The notes beneath the pieces are model-generated. The model worked only from the letters and a program-made list of their open reading frames with translations, ran no database searches and was not told the DNA's origin. Shown here piece by piece: positions 21,431-32,956 of a stretch of DNA of 64,000 nt. The stretch is taken from positions 27,785,777 through 27,849,776 of the forward strand of contig NW_020312817.1 of the NCBI RefSeq assembly GCF_003265705.1, written 5' to 3'. This DNA is from Callorhinus ursinus (Eukaryota; Chordata; Mammalia; Carnivora; Otariidae). The translations under genes were made by a program, and so were the position numbers. The first letter of the stretch is position 1. Every line of letters begins with the position of its first letter.

Positions 21431-22960
21431 GCAAGAATCTTGCTGAGTCGGTTTAGCACATATCCCCTACCCTTGATATCTGTTCAACTCTTTCTTCCCC
21501 ACCCTCCATGTCTTATCACCCTGGCCTGCCTTCAGCAGAAATCCTTTCAGTTTACCCAGTATCCCCCCACCCCTGATGTTACCTCTTAGTAATTTTCCAT
21601 CCACTGACCCCCATCGTGCTCCTAGGCTGTAAACCTCCACCTGTCCTTAATGTACTTTGAGTTGAGCTCAATCACTCTCCCTTCCTGCAAAGACCCTGCA
21701 AAGACCCCATTGGTAACAGTTCCCTCGAATAAAGTGTAAAGTGTAATGAATAATTTTTTCTTTAACACTACTAGGGTATGAATGAGCCCTGGAGCTAGAA
21801 GGATGGTAATACATGTTATGCAGTGGTGACAGAGTTGATGAAACTATTTCTTGCAATAACTTGGGAGACATATGGCTAATAAGGTTTAGCTCTAAGGAAC
21901 GACGTGGGAAAACAATATTAGAAGCTTAGATAGGTTTCTGATGGCTGAATCTGCAAGGTATTATTCAGAAGAGATGAACTCAGAAAAGAATTGCTATGTT
22001 TGCAATCAGGAATGAAAAAGGGTAGAGAAAGTCTTCAAATCCTGGGATTTACTCTTGGATTTACTCTTGGAAGAGACCATTGCTTTCAACCTCAACTAGA
22101 AAAAGCCAATACTAAGAAGGCTTCCGGGGAGTAAAAGCCAATTAAAACTCAATTGTGTCAAGGGTCAAACTCTCCAGATGTTAAAAGAATGGAAGGAGGT
22201 AAGATATCTGTTTCAGAGTAGGTGTCCACCTAAATGTGTTCTGCCCAGTAAATCACTTCAGTGCCTCAAGGGAAAGAGATGAAATGTGAGGCACTCCCAC
22301 AGAAACCTTATAAATAAGATACACACAATTAATTTATGTGAGGGAGTCTTGAGGTCAAGAAAGCAAAGGAATGTAATACTTCTGAGAACTCTGCCAAAAA
22401 AAAAAAAAGAATAAAATTAGGGACACAGACTTGAGAAGAATCAAAATATGAAAGACTTGTTTAGGAAAGTGAATCTGGCAACGGAGTCTGGTCGAGGAAG
22501 CCTGTGACTGACTCATACATAATGCTCTTGGGTCCTGAATTTCCTGAAAAAGCTGCTCAGAATGCAAGGAAGGGCTTTTTTACCCAGGCCTCCTTCAGGT
22601 GTGGCTAAGGAGGATGGTGACTGCGAAGGACCTCCCAGAGGGTGGAACCAGGGGTCACGGAGGCAGTTTCAGAGGCTTCTTCTAGACCTTTCCCACCATA
22701 GTGGCTCTTACTCCACAGTTCAGAGAGCAAGTGTAGGGGTTCTTTCAGCTGCTGAGTATATACTATCTCGGTTGTAAGCTGGGAAATGACTGCAGGGTAG
22801 GCCTGTTTGACTACCTGGGGGATGGACTTGCTATGACTCCATTGCTCCCATCCTAAAGGGCAGTGGGCATGACAGCATTTCCATTCCCTTCATATGGTGC
22901 TATCTCGGACTCTGTATCTAGCAGATCTGGATTTACTCTGTGTATAGTTACTTTGGAAAA
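21431..22960. other. Intergenic, nothing recognised
   Basis: There is mixed-composition unique sequence with an A-run near 22397. Short open frames such as 22562-22777 show no recognisable domain. No SINE or LINE is visible. Confidence 0.4.
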
Positions 22961-22964
22961 TGGC

Positions 22965-23290
22965 TAAATATGTACCATCCGTTAGAATACCATACAGAAA
23001 TGAGAATGTACAAACCATAATTACACACAACTATATCAGTGAGTCAACAAAATTGAGTAACAAAAGGAAGACATAAAAGAGTACATAGTGTGTGAGTCCC
23101 TTTATATAGTTAAAAAACAGACAAAACTAATCTCATGTTTGAAGTCAGGTGATAACTTTTATGTGGTAACTTTTGAGGGGGGTTAGTGACAGAAGGGAAA
23201 AAACATGGTTTGAGACCTTTCTGAAGATTTATCAGTCTGTACACTTATGACTTGTGTACTTTATGTATGTTATAAATATTCTTATATAAG
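22965..23290 (+). mobile_element. Ancient L1 (L1M) 3' end
   Basis: Diverged matches in order are AGAATACCATACAGAAATGA, AAAAGAGTACATAGTGTG, AACAGACAAAACTAATC, and CAGTCTGTACACTTATGACT with TGTGTACTTTATGTATGTTA. These fit the 3' part of old mammalian L1 elements. Confidence 0.7.
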
Positions 23291-23294
23291 TCTT

Positions 23295-23620
23295 TGGTTG
23301 GATCTATATGTGCGTGTCAATTTCTTTTAGATATATACTTAGGAGTAGTATTACAAGGTCATAGGGTAGTTATCTGTTTAATTTTATTAACTACCAAGTT
23401 TTCCAAAGAAACTGTGGCATTCTACATTCTTACCAGGAATAAGTGAGAATTTCAGTCGCTCCACGTCTTTGTTATAGCCAAGCCTTATATTATTATTATT
23501 ATTTTTTTTTTTTACTTTAGCCATTATGGTAGGTGTTTCTGGTTTATCTCATTGTGGTTTAATTTTCATTTCTTTCATGGCTAATGACATCAAGCCCCTG
23601 TTTGCCATTGTGAATATTTA
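23295..23620 (-). mobile_element. Ancient L1 ORF2 3' fragment
   Basis: GATATATACTTAGGAGTAGT, AACTACCAAGTTTTCCAAAG and TTAGCCATTATGGTAGGTGT appear in the order of an L1 ORF2 3' region read in reverse. It abuts the oppositely oriented L1 fragment at its left. It is heavily degraded. Confidence 0.75.
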
Positions 23621-23760
23621 AAACATGGTCTGGTGCAATGTAAGCCTATATATGTTTAATGAATGAAGGCATTAGATATCAGAAGATTCAACATTGTGCT
23701 TCTTATTAAATATGTTTCTACCTCAAAGCACTGTGCAACATATGGCTTTTCTTCATTCTT

Positions 23761-23975
23761 TTTTGAAAGATTTTATTTCTTTATTTATTTATGAGAGAGA
23801 GAGAGAGAGGGAGAGAGAGAAAGAGCAAGCAGGGGGAGGAGCAGAGGGAGAGGGACAAGCAGACTTTGTGCTGAGCATGAGCCTGATGTGGCACTCATCT
23901 GATGATGCTAAGATCATGACCTGAGCCCAAACCAAGAGTCTGAGGCTGAACTGACTGAGCCAACCAGGTGCCCCA
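23761..23975 (-). mobile_element. Carnivore SINE (older)
   Basis: It runs from GAAAGATTTTATTTCTTTAT to TGAGCCAACCAGGTGCCCC. The 16-bp duplication GCTTTTCTTCATTCTT is at 23745-23760 and 23976-23991. Confidence 0.94.
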
Positions 23976-24187
23976 GCTTTTCTTCATTCTTAAATATAAA
24001 GTTCCTAAAAATGATCTTACCTGTCCTCTTTCTATATATGATATGGTATTCCTAGGTTCTAGCAACAGACTCTCTGGCTCTGTCACTTACTGCTTATATG
24101 AATTTAGGAAATCATAAAGCCTCAGCCTCCTCATTCTGTACAATCGGTATTATAATAGAAACTACCTTGAGGTACTGTTTTAAGGCT

Positions 24188-24212
24188 TTTTTTTTCCTCA
24201 GAAGTCAACAGA

Positions 24213-24248
<36 letters not shown>

Positions 24249-24397
24249 TTTACTTTTTGGCTTCATTCCCAAGATAATTTTTAAACTTACCATAAAGCAT
24301 TTTTGATCATCCAGATCAGCTCAAAACCAAAATTTCATTCGTTCATTTGCATTCATGTTTACAATGCCTTTATACTTACAATACCTAATATACTTTA
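24188..24397 (-). mobile_element. Possible 3'-transduced flank of the L1
   Basis: This stretch lies between the usual carnivore L1 3' end (about 24398) and the target duplication. It has no L1 similarity that I recognise, contains an ATT microsatellite (about 24215-24247) and ends in a 9-base T-run (poly-A on the L1 strand) at 24187-24195. This is what read-through transduction would leave. A pre-existing insertion is the alternative. Confidence 0.45.
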
Positions 24398-25255
24398 AAA
24401 ATTTTTTTTAAATTTTAAATTCAATTAATTAACATATAATGTATTATTACTTTCAGAGGTGGAGGTGGTTGACTCATAAGTCTTATATAACACCCAGTGC
24501 TCATTATATCACGTGCCCTCCTTAATGTCCATCACCCAGTTACCCTCTCCCTCTTCCCCTCCAGCAGCCCTGTTTGTTTCCTATAGTTAAGAGTCACTTA
24601 TGGTTTGTCTCCGTCTCTGATTTTGTCTTGTTTTATTTTTTCTTCTCTTCCCCGATGATCCTCTGTTTTGTTTCTTAAATTCCACATATCAGTGAGATCA
24701 TATGATACTTGTCTTTCTCTGATTGACTTATTTCGCTTAGCATAAAACCCTCTAATTCCATCCACATCATTGCAAATGGCAAGATTTCGTTTTTTTTGGT
24801 GGCTGAGTAGTATTCCATTGTGTGTGTGTGTATGTATACCACATCTTTATCCACTCATCTGTCAATGGACATCTAGACTCTTTCCATAGTTTGTCTGTTG
24901 TGGACATTGCTGCTATAAACATTGGGCCGCAGGTGCCCCTTCGGATCACTACATTTGTATTTTGGGGTAAATACCTAGTAGTGCAATCCTGGGTTGTAGG
25001 GTGGCTCTATTTTCAACTTTTTGAGGAACCTCCTTACTGTTTTCCAGAGTGGCTGCACCAGCTTGCATTCCCACCAACAGTGTAGGAGGGTTCCCCTTTC
25101 TCTGCATCCTCGCCAACATCTGTCGTTTCCTGACTTGTTAATTTTAGCCATTCTGACTGGTGTGAGGTGGTATCTCTTTGAGGTTTAGATTTGTATTTCC
25201 CTGATGCCGAGTGATGTTCAGCATTTTCTCGTGTCTGTTGGCCATTTGTATGTTT

Positions 25256-25459
25256 TCTTTTTTTTTTTTTAAAGATTTTATTTATTTATTTGACAGAGAG
25301 AGACACAGCAGGAGGGGGAACACAAGCAGGTGGAGTGGGAGAGGGAGAAGCAGGCTTCCCACTGAGCAGGGAGCCCGATGTGGGGCTCGAACTCAGGACC
25401 CTGGGATCATGACCTGAGCCAAAGGCAGATGCTTAATGACTGAGCCACCCAGGCACCCC
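25256..25459 (-). mobile_element. Carnivore SINE in L1, first of pair
   Basis: It has a T-run, AAAGATTTTATTTATTTATT, and GAGCCACCCAGGCACCCC. L1 sequence to its left stops at GGCCATTTGTATGTTTTC. Confidence 0.94.
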
Positions 25460-25462
25460 CCC

Positions 25463-25653
25463 CTTTTTTTTTTACGATTTTATTTATTTATTTGTAAGAG
25501 AGAGAGAGCACCAGCTGGGGGAGTGGTAGGCAGAGAGAGAAGCAGGCTCCCTGCTGAGCAGGGAGCTTGACATGGGGCTTGGTCCCAGAACCCTGGGATC
25601 ATGACCTGAGCCGAAGGCAGTGGCTTAACCGACTGAGCCACCCAGGCGCCCCC
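25463..25653 (-). mobile_element. Carnivore SINE in L1, second of pair
   Basis: It has a T-run, ACGATTTTATTTATTTATTT, and GAGCCACCCAGGCGCCCCC. L1 sequence resumes at CAAAAGCTTTTTATCTTGAT. Confidence 0.94.
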
Positions 25654-28600
25654 AAAAGCTTTTTATCTTGATGAAGTCCCAATAGTTCGTTTTTTCTTTT
25701 GTTTCCCTTGCCTTTGGAGATACGTCTAGCAAGAAGTTGCAGATGAGAAATAAAAAGAAGTTGTTGTGGCCAAGGTCACAGAGTTTGCTGCTGGTGTTCT
25801 CTTCTAGGATTTGATGGATTCCTGTCTCACATTTAGGTCTTTCATCCATTTTGAGCTTATTTTTATGGATGGTGTAAGAAAGTCGTCCAGTTTCATTCTT
25901 CTGCATGTGGCTAATTTTCCCAACACTATTTGTTGAAGAGACTGTCTTTTTTCCATTGAATATTCTTTCCTGCTCTGTCAAAGACTAGTTGACTGTAGAG
26001 TTGAAGGTCCATTTCTGGATTCTCTTTTCTGTTCCATTGATCTGTGTGTGTGTTTTTGTGCCAGTAGCATACTGTCTTGATGATTACAACTTTGTCATAG
26101 AGCTTGAAGTCCTGGATTGTGATGCCACCAGTTTTGGTTTTCTTTTTCAACATTTCTTTGGCTATTCGGGGTCTTTTCTGGCTCTGTACAAATTTTAGGA
26201 TTATTTGTTCCAGCTCTGTGAAGAAAGTGGATGGTATTTTGATAGGGATTGCATTAAATGTGTAGATTGCTCTAGGTAGCATAGACGTTTTCACAATATT
26301 TGTTCTTGCAGTCCATGAGCATGGAACACTTTTCCATTTCTTTGTGTCTTCCTCAATTTTTTTCATGAGTGTTCTCTAATTTTCTGAGTATAGATCCCTT
26401 TGCCTCTTTGGTTAGGTTTATTCCTAGGTATCTTATGGTTTTTGGTACAATTGTACATGGGACTAACTCCTTAATTTCTCTTTCTTCTGTCTCATTGTTA
26501 GTGTATAGAAATGCAACTGATTTCTGTGCATTGATTTTATATCCTACGACTTTGCTGAATTCCTCTGAGTTCTAGCAATTTTGGGGTGGAGGCTTTTGGG
26601 TTGTTGCCTAGAATATCATGTCATCTGCGAAGAGTGAGTGTTATGACTTCTTTGCTGATTCGGATGCCTTTTATTTCCTTTTGTTGTCTGCCTTATTGTT
26701 GATGAGGTATGTTAAACAATAGTGGTGAGAGTGGACGTCCCTGTCGTGTTCCTGACCTTAGGAGAAAAGGTCTCAGTTTTTCCCCATTGAAGGTAATACT
26801 TGCTGTGGGTTTTTCTTATATGGCTTTTATCATGTTGAGGTTTGTTCCCCTCTATCCCTACACTGTGAAGAGTTCTAATCAAGAAAGGATGATGTATTTT
26901 GCCAAATGCTTTTTCTGCTCCTATTGAGAGGATCATACGATTCTTGTCCTTTTTTTTATTTATGTAGTTTATCACATTGATTTGCAGATGCTGAATCACC
27001 TTTGCAGCCCAGGAACAAATCCTACTTGGCTGTGGTGAATAATCTTTTTAATGTACTGTTGGCTAGTATTTTGGTGAGAATTTTTACATCCATGTTCATC
27101 AGGGGTATTGGTCTGTAGTTCTCCTTTTTGGTGGGATCTTTGTCTGGTTTTGGGATCAGGGTAATGCTGGCCTCATAGAATGAGTTTGGAAGTTTTCCTT
27201 CCATTTCTATTTTTTGAAACAGTTTCAGAAGAATAGGTATTATTTCTTCTTTAAAAGTTTGGTAGAATTCCACTGGGAAGCCATCTGGCCCTGGGCTCTT
27301 GTTTGTTGGGAAATTTTGATTACTGTTTCAATTTCCTTGCTGGTTATGGGTCTGTTCAGGTTTTCCATTTCTTCCTGGTTCAGTTTTGGTAGTTTATGCA
27401 TCCATTTCTTCCAGATTGCCTAATTTGTTGACATATAGTTGCTCATAATATGTTCTTGTAATTGTTTGTATTTCTTTGGTGTTGGTTGTGATCTTTCCTC
27501 TTTCATTTATGATTTGGGTCCTTTCTCTTTTCTTTTTGATAAGTCTGGTCTGGGGTTTATCAATCTTATTAATTCTTTCAAAGAACCAGCTCCTAGTTTT
27601 GTTGATCTACTGTTCTTTTGGTTTCTATTTCATTGATTTCTGCTCTCTAATCTTTATTATTTTTTTCTCCTGCTGGGTTTAGGCTTTATTTGCTGTCATT
27701 TCTCCATCTCCTTTAGGTGTAAGGTTAGGTTGTATATTTGAGACCTTTCTTATTTCTTGAGAAAGGCTTGGATTGCTATATACTTCCCTCTTAAGACTGC
27801 CTTTGCTGCATTCCAAAGGTTTTGAACAGTTGTGTTTTCATTTTCATTTGTTTCCATGGATTTTTTAATTATTTAATTTCCTGGTTGACCCATTCATTCT
27901 TTTGTAGGATGCTCTTTAGCTTCCATGCATTTGAATTCTTTCCAAATTTTGTGATTGAATTCCAGTTTCAAAGCATTGTGGTCCAAAAATTTGCAGGGAA
28001 TGATCTGAGTCTTTTGGTAGTGGTTGAGACCTGGTTTGTGACCCAGTACGTGATCTGTTTTGGAGAAAGTTCCATGTGCACTTGAGAAGAATGTGTATTC
28101 TCTTGCTTTAGGATGGAATGTTCTGAATATATCTGTGAAGTCCATCTGGTCCAGTGTGTCATTCAAAGCCCTTGTTTCCTTGTTGACCTTCTGCTTAGAT
28201 GATCTGTCCATTTCAGCGAGGGGAGTTTTAAAGTCCCCTACTATTATTGTATTATTGTCGATGTGTTTTTTAAATTTTGTTATTAATTGGTTTATGTCCT
28301 TGGATGTCCCCATGTTAGGGGCATAAATATTTGCAATTGTTAGATCTTCTTGTTGGATAGACCCTTTAAGTAGGATAGAGTGTCCTTCTTCATCTCTTAT
28401 TACAGTCTTTGGTTTAAAATCTAATTTGCCTGATATAAGGATTGCCACCCCAGCTTTCTTTCGATGTTCATTAGCATGATAAATGGTTTTTCACCCCCTC
28501 ACTTTCAGTCTGGAGGTGTCTTGGGTCTACAGTGGGTCTCTTGCAGACAGCATATTGATGGTCTTGCTTTTTATCCAATCTGATACCCTGTATCTTTTGA

Positions 28601-28679
28601 TTGGGGCATTTAGCACATTTACATTCAGGGTAACTATTGAAAGTTATGAATTTAGTGCCATTGTATTACCTGTAAATCA

Positions 28680-29612
28680 CTGTTTCTATATATTGTCTGT
28701 GTTCCTTTCTGGTCTGTTATTTTTGGGCTCTCTGTTTGCTTAGAGGACCCCCTTCAGTATTTCTTGTAGGGCTGGTTTAGTGATCACAAATTCTTTTAGT
28801 TTCTGTTTTTCCTGGAAGCTTTTTATCTCTCCTATTTTGAATGATATCATAGCTGGATAAAATATTCTTGGCTGCATATTTTTCTCATTTATCTCCCTGA
28901 ATATATCATGCCAGTCCTTTCTGGCCTTCCAGGTCTCTCTGGATAGGTCTGCTGCCAGTCTAATGTTTCTACCATAGTAGGTTATGGACCTTTCAGGATT
29001 TTCCCTTTGTCTCTATTTGCGAGTTTCACTGTCATATGTCAGGATGTTGACCTATTTTTATTGATTTTGAGGGGGGGTTCTCTGCCTCCTGGACTTGAAT
29101 GCCTGTTTCCTTCCCCAGATTAGGGAATTTCTCCACTATAATTTGCTCCAATATACCTTCTGCTCCCCTGCCTCTCTCTCCTCTTCTTCTGCGATCCCAG
29201 TTATTCTAATATTGTTTCGCTTCATGGTATCACTTATCTCTTGTATTCTCCCCTCATGATCCACTAGTTGTTTATCTTTTTCTCAGCTTTATTCTCCATT
29301 ATTTTGTCTTCTATATCACTAATTCTCTCTTCTGCCTCATTTATCCTAGCAGTTAGAGCCTCCATTTTTTGTTGCATCTCATAAATAGACTTTTTGGTTT
29401 TGACTTGATTAGATTTTAGTTCTTTTGTTCCTCCAGAAGGGGATTCTCTAGTGTCTTCTATGCTTTTTTCAAGCTCAGCTAGTATCTTTATAATCATTAT
29501 TCTGAACTCTTACTCCAACATCTTACTTATATCCATACTGATTAGGTCTCTGGCAGTCAGTACTGCCTCTTGTTCTCTTTTTTGAGGTGAGTTTTTCTGT
29601 CCTGTCATTCTT
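28680..29612 (-). pseudogene. L1 ORF1 remnant
   Basis: The minus-strand frame starts with MTGQKNSPQKREQEAVL at about 29610. A stop follows KMLE, and the frame reopens as a coiled coil (29497-29264) with MQQKMEALTARINEAEERIS heptads. The C-terminal RNA-binding part toward 28.7 kb is visible only in broken frames. ORF1 encodes the L1 RNA-binding trimer. This copy is dead. Confidence 0.8.
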
Positions 29613-29847
29613 GCAGAAAGTGGTCACTTTTCTATTTGTAGAGTTGCAGCTATTGTTTTCTTAGATCTCCAGTTGAGTTTGCAGGTGTTCACAGTGATTT
29701 GGTAGCTGTCTAGCTGAATTCCTGGGAGCAGATGAAACTAAGGTCTCCTACCCCTCCACCGTCTTGGACTCAGACCCTGTTTTGAGACTTAATGACACAA
29801 TCTATGCAGTGTGTTTAAAACAGTGCCTGGGATATAGAAGCTATCAG

Positions 29848-30238
29848 TGTTACAGGATTTCTTTTCCTTCAGTGCCATGCTTCTGGGTCACACTGCTTCA
29901 AGGAATGAAGAGGTAAACTACACAGAGTGGTGGGAAGCAAAGCAAAGTTTATTGAGTGATGGTAAAGCAAATAGTATAAAGCTCCCAAAGAGGGATGGGA
30001 CCTGAGAGGGTTGCCACTGGACTTTCTACCTCTAGGGTTTTTATGGGCTTGTTGGCAGGCTGTTTTAATCTGATTAACCCTCCATGAGTCTGTCACTCAA
30101 TCAGGTTTTTGTCATCTTGCTATCATGTGGGAAAGGGTGGAGGGCTCCTTCCAGGGTCATGTAAAATCCTTTTAAGGATTGTTTCCTCTTAGGGCAGGGG
30201 GGCCCCTTGTCCCTGTCTGCCTTTCTTCTGACTATCCT
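29848..30238 (-). mobile_element. Solo LTR, family B copy 2
   Basis: This is a 391-bp relative of the LTR at 18508. It begins TGTTACAGGATTTC and ends GACTATCCT, between copies of TATCAG (29842-29847 and 30239-30244). The AATAAA signal is on the minus strand (complement of GTTTATTGA at about 29950). It sits in the 3' end of a MIR. The right boundary lacks the usual CA, so the true end could be a few bases further. No viral genes adjoin it. Confidence 0.75.
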
Positions 30239-30879
30239 TATCAGTAAATGTTTTTATTATTATTTTGAAGAAATGTAAAGCAAAACTTACAGTTCTTTTC
30301 AGTAAACTGTCCAACAGTGCATTTGAATAAGGGGAAAAAATACCCACATTCCTTTTTACAGAAAGAAACTGGAGCTCAAAGAGATATTGTTCTAAATTTA
30401 CACAGGGTGCATCAGTAAGCCTTCCTAAAATAGAAATTTATAGCGGGTTATTTCTCTTGAATAGCATGGAGAATTCATCTGGCCAACTTTCTTGTTAGAG
30501 AAATTTGCTGAAGAAATAGTTCGTTGATAGGGTAGCTCACTGGATTACATTTTATCTATAAAAATACTGTAGGAAGATAAGCCAGAAAAAATAATAGTAC
30601 TGGAGAGGGAGGGGGTTGAATATGCCTGGTCGGCTTTCAAAATGGCAGCTTGTTTTATGGAGGGAGGTATCACCTCCTATTCTCACAGGCATTATGTTCA
30701 AACTTGCCTTTCAGTCTTTCAGTATCCACAGAGTGAACTGTCTGAGATGTTAAAACTGCTGATACATTGAATTTGGACCTTTGAGCTATGAGGCTCCTTG
30801 TTTGAGGGGCCAAGAGGAGCCCTGCTCAAATACCTTTTCCATTCTCTACAACCAATGCTAGCCTGTGTTCCCAATGTCA

Positions 30880-31125
30880 GAATACCAATAGCTAATGTAT
30901 TGAGCACATACAATGTTCCAGGTACTATTCTTAGAGCCTCACAAATATTATCTCACTCACATCTGTAACAACTATAAGAGATTGGTACAATTATTATTAC
31001 ATTTTACTAATGAGAACATTGAGACATAAGGAAGCTAAGTAACTTCTCACAGAGCCAGTAAATGAGAATGCCAGCGTAAGAACCATGGCCAGATGATTCC
31101 AGAAGCACACTCTTGCCTTGCTTTC
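30880..31125 (-). mobile_element. MIR SINE (ancient)
   Basis: The motifs run in reverse order: GTATTGAGCACATACAATG, CCAGGTACTATTC, ACATTTTACTAATGAGAACA, GGAAGCTAAGTAACTTCTCA. Confidence 0.75.
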
Positions 31126-31559
31126 CTTTGGCAGAATGGTCCTAGAGGAGACAGTTTTGAGATAGGAGAAGGGAGGTGTGGGTAAGGTGAAAAGAACAGA
31201 AAAAGATGGAAATTTTGAGGTGCAGCATCTGCTTAAACCCCCAGCTCTTGTCGTTGAGAACAGATAGCTCCCTGGAAGGCCTAGTTGTCTCCGCTGGTTA
31301 TGCAGAGATGCTGCAAAACTGGGCTCCAGGTTCCTGGAAACCACCTTAGTAAGCAACTGAGGCATTGCTTTCTCCTTGAAAGTATCATTCTTTGGTAAAT
31401 TCATTCACACTAGGGAATACCCAAGCAAGACCACACCTCCCATCTTTACTTGCCATATGCTTCTCCCCACCTTGGCCAGATCTTGCCTAGTTAAAGCCAC
31501 CTCTTCTGTTGTTTGCATTATAAACTATTTTTTAAAAAATACTTTCCATTAGAGTCCAT

Positions 31560-31761
31560 TTTAGGGGCACCTGGGTGGCTCAGTTGGTTAAGTGTCGACT
31601 CTTGGTATTGGCTCAGGTCATGATCTCAGGGTCATGGGATCAAGCTCTGCATCCAGCTTTGGTCTCAGCAGGAAATCTGCTTTTCTCCTTCTCCCTCTGC
31701 CCCTCCCCCTGCCAACTCTCTCTCTCTAAAAATAAGTAAATAAATCTTTAAAAAAAGAAAA
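31560..31761 (+). mobile_element. Older carnivore SINE
   Basis: It runs from GGGGCACCTGGGTGGCTCAG to AAATAAGTAAATAAATCTTT. It carries the variant GGTATTGGCTCAGGTCATGA and so belongs to an older subfamily. The duplication AGAGTCCAT is at 31551-31559 and 31762-31770. Confidence 0.94.
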
Positions 31762-31888
31762 AGAGTCCATCATAGTTAAAACTGCCTAACTGCTTCACTT
31801 TGCCAAAGTAAGAGAAAACCAAAAGCATTGATTCATTAATGCATTTGACAAACATTTACTGAGTACCCACTATAATGGTATCATTTTT

Positions 31889-32083
31889 TTAAAGATTTTA
31901 TTTATCTATTTGAGAGAGAGAAAGAATGAGAGAGAGAGCACATGAAAGGGGGGAGGGTCAGAGGGAGAAGCAGACTCCCCGCTGAGCAGGGAGCCCAGTG
32001 CAGCACTCGATCCTGGGACTCCAGGGTCATGACCTGAGCTGAAGGCAGTTGCTTAACCAACCGAGCCACCCAGGCGCCTTATG
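31889..32083 (-). mobile_element. Carnivore tRNA-Lys SINE
   Basis: It runs from AAAGATTTTATTTATCTATT to GAGCCACCCAGGCGCC. The duplication TGGTATCATTTTT is at 31876-31888 and 32084-32096. Confidence 0.95.
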
Positions 32084-32407
32084 TGGTATCATTTTTGATG
32101 AAGATCCAGGGCCTGAGCTACTCCCTGCTCCCCTCCCTAGCTGTCTACTAGAAGAGACCAAATATTATTCACAAATTACTGGGTAGCATTTGGTGGTTGA
32201 GATTGAAAAAAAAAATCTGTCCCAATAAATGTCTTGGTGATTTATTTATCCAATGATCATATTATCTATCAGATCTCGAACTATAGTATTCTGAAGTGAC
32301 TAAAATTCTCAAATTTTGAGTTGCCTTGACTTTATTTCTTTGTTTCAATTTTATGAAACTTCATTTTTTTTATTTCACTGTAACAAAAAAATACCTTACA
32401 GATTTTT

Positions 32408-32632
32408 TAAAAAGATTTATTTATTTATTTGTGGGGGGGAGAGAGAGAGAGAGCGAGTGCATGGGCAGGCACATGTGAGGGGGAGAGGCAGAGGTACAGG
32501 GAGAGAGAAACTCAAGCCAACTTCGAGCTGAGCACAAGCCCAATGTGGGGCTGGATCCCACAACCCTGAAATCATGACTTGAGCTGAAACCAAGAATCAG
32601 ACGCTCAACTGATTCTGCCACCCAGGCCCCCC
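32408..32632 (-). mobile_element. Older carnivore SINE
   Basis: It has AAAAAGATTTATTTATTTAT, then GGCTGGATCCCACAACCCTG, and the head GCCACCCAGGCCCC. The duplication ACCTTACAGATTTTT is at 32393-32407 and 32633-32647. Confidence 0.94.
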
Positions 32633-32742
32633 ACCTTACAGATTTTTGAGTATTGAAAAGTGATAAAGAAACTTTAGAAACACTTATTCTAAATGCACTG
32701 TGGATAAATATCTTAATAGAAGTTTTAAAATATTTTATTGTT

Positions 32743-32956
32743 GGGGCGCCTGGGTGGTTCAGTCGTTAAGTGTCTACCTTCGGCTCAGGTCATGGTCCCA
32801 GGGTCCTGGAATCGAGCCCCGCATCGGGCTCCCTGCTCAGTGGGAAGCCTGCTTCTCCTTCTCGCACTCCCCCTGCTTGTGTTCCCTCTCTCGCTATGTC
32901 TCTGTCTGTCAAATAAATAAGTAAAATCTTAAAAAAAAAAAAAATATATATATATG
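32743..32956 (+). mobile_element. Carnivore tRNA-Lys SINE
   Basis: It has GGGGCGCCTGGGTGGTTCAG, then AAATAAATAAGTAAAATCTT, an A-run and an AT repeat. The duplication TATTTTATTGTT is at 32731-32742 and 32957-32968. Confidence 0.95.

Larger units (their letters stand above)
24767..28680 (-). pseudogene. L1 ORF2 remnant (endonuclease and reverse transcriptase)
   Basis: The endonuclease domain lies at about 28680-27894, with TIVTLNVNVLNAPIKR-like text, SICCLQETH, NIYAPN and VGDF. The first motifs are in a different frame from the rest. Reverse transcriptase pieces (such as DAEKAFGKI at about 26930) and the C-terminal part (26366-25926, [20 protein letters not shown]) are in separate frames. The end, with MFIAAMST and DEWIK, is at about 24.95-24.77 kb. 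Roughly 190 bp is deleted at the SINE pair. Confidence 0.85.
24188..29776 (-). mobile_element. 5.6-kb L1 retrotransposon, degenerate
   Basis: On the minus strand the order is a partial 5' UTR (about 29613-29776), ORF1, ORF2 and 3' UTR. Duplicated MIR sequence brackets it: CTGTTTTAAGGCT at 24175-24187 and CTGTTTTGAGACT at 29777-29789. ORF1 and ORF2 have several stops and frameshifts, so it is inactive. Two SINEs sit at 25.26-25.65 kb, where about 190 bp of ORF2 is missing. Plus-strand open frames at 26-28.7 kb are its antisense. Confidence 0.92.
24040..30265 (+). mobile_element. MIR SINE split by an L1 and an LTR
   Basis: The left part, 24040-24187, has GGCTCTGTCACTTACTGCTT and ACTACCTTGAGGTACTGTTT. 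The middle part, 29777-29847, has GAGACTTAATGACACAATCT and AACAGTGCCTGGGATATAG. The right part, 30239-30265, has TCAGTAAATGTTTTTATTAT. They make one continuous MIR if the L1 (24188-29776) and LTR (29848-30238) are removed. Confidence 0.8.

Noticed and set aside
26369..28743. Many plus-strand open frames with hydrophobic, membrane-like translations
   Set aside because: They are antisense to L1 ORF2 on the minus strand. Antisense of A-rich L1 coding DNA gives Phe/Leu/Ser-rich frames.
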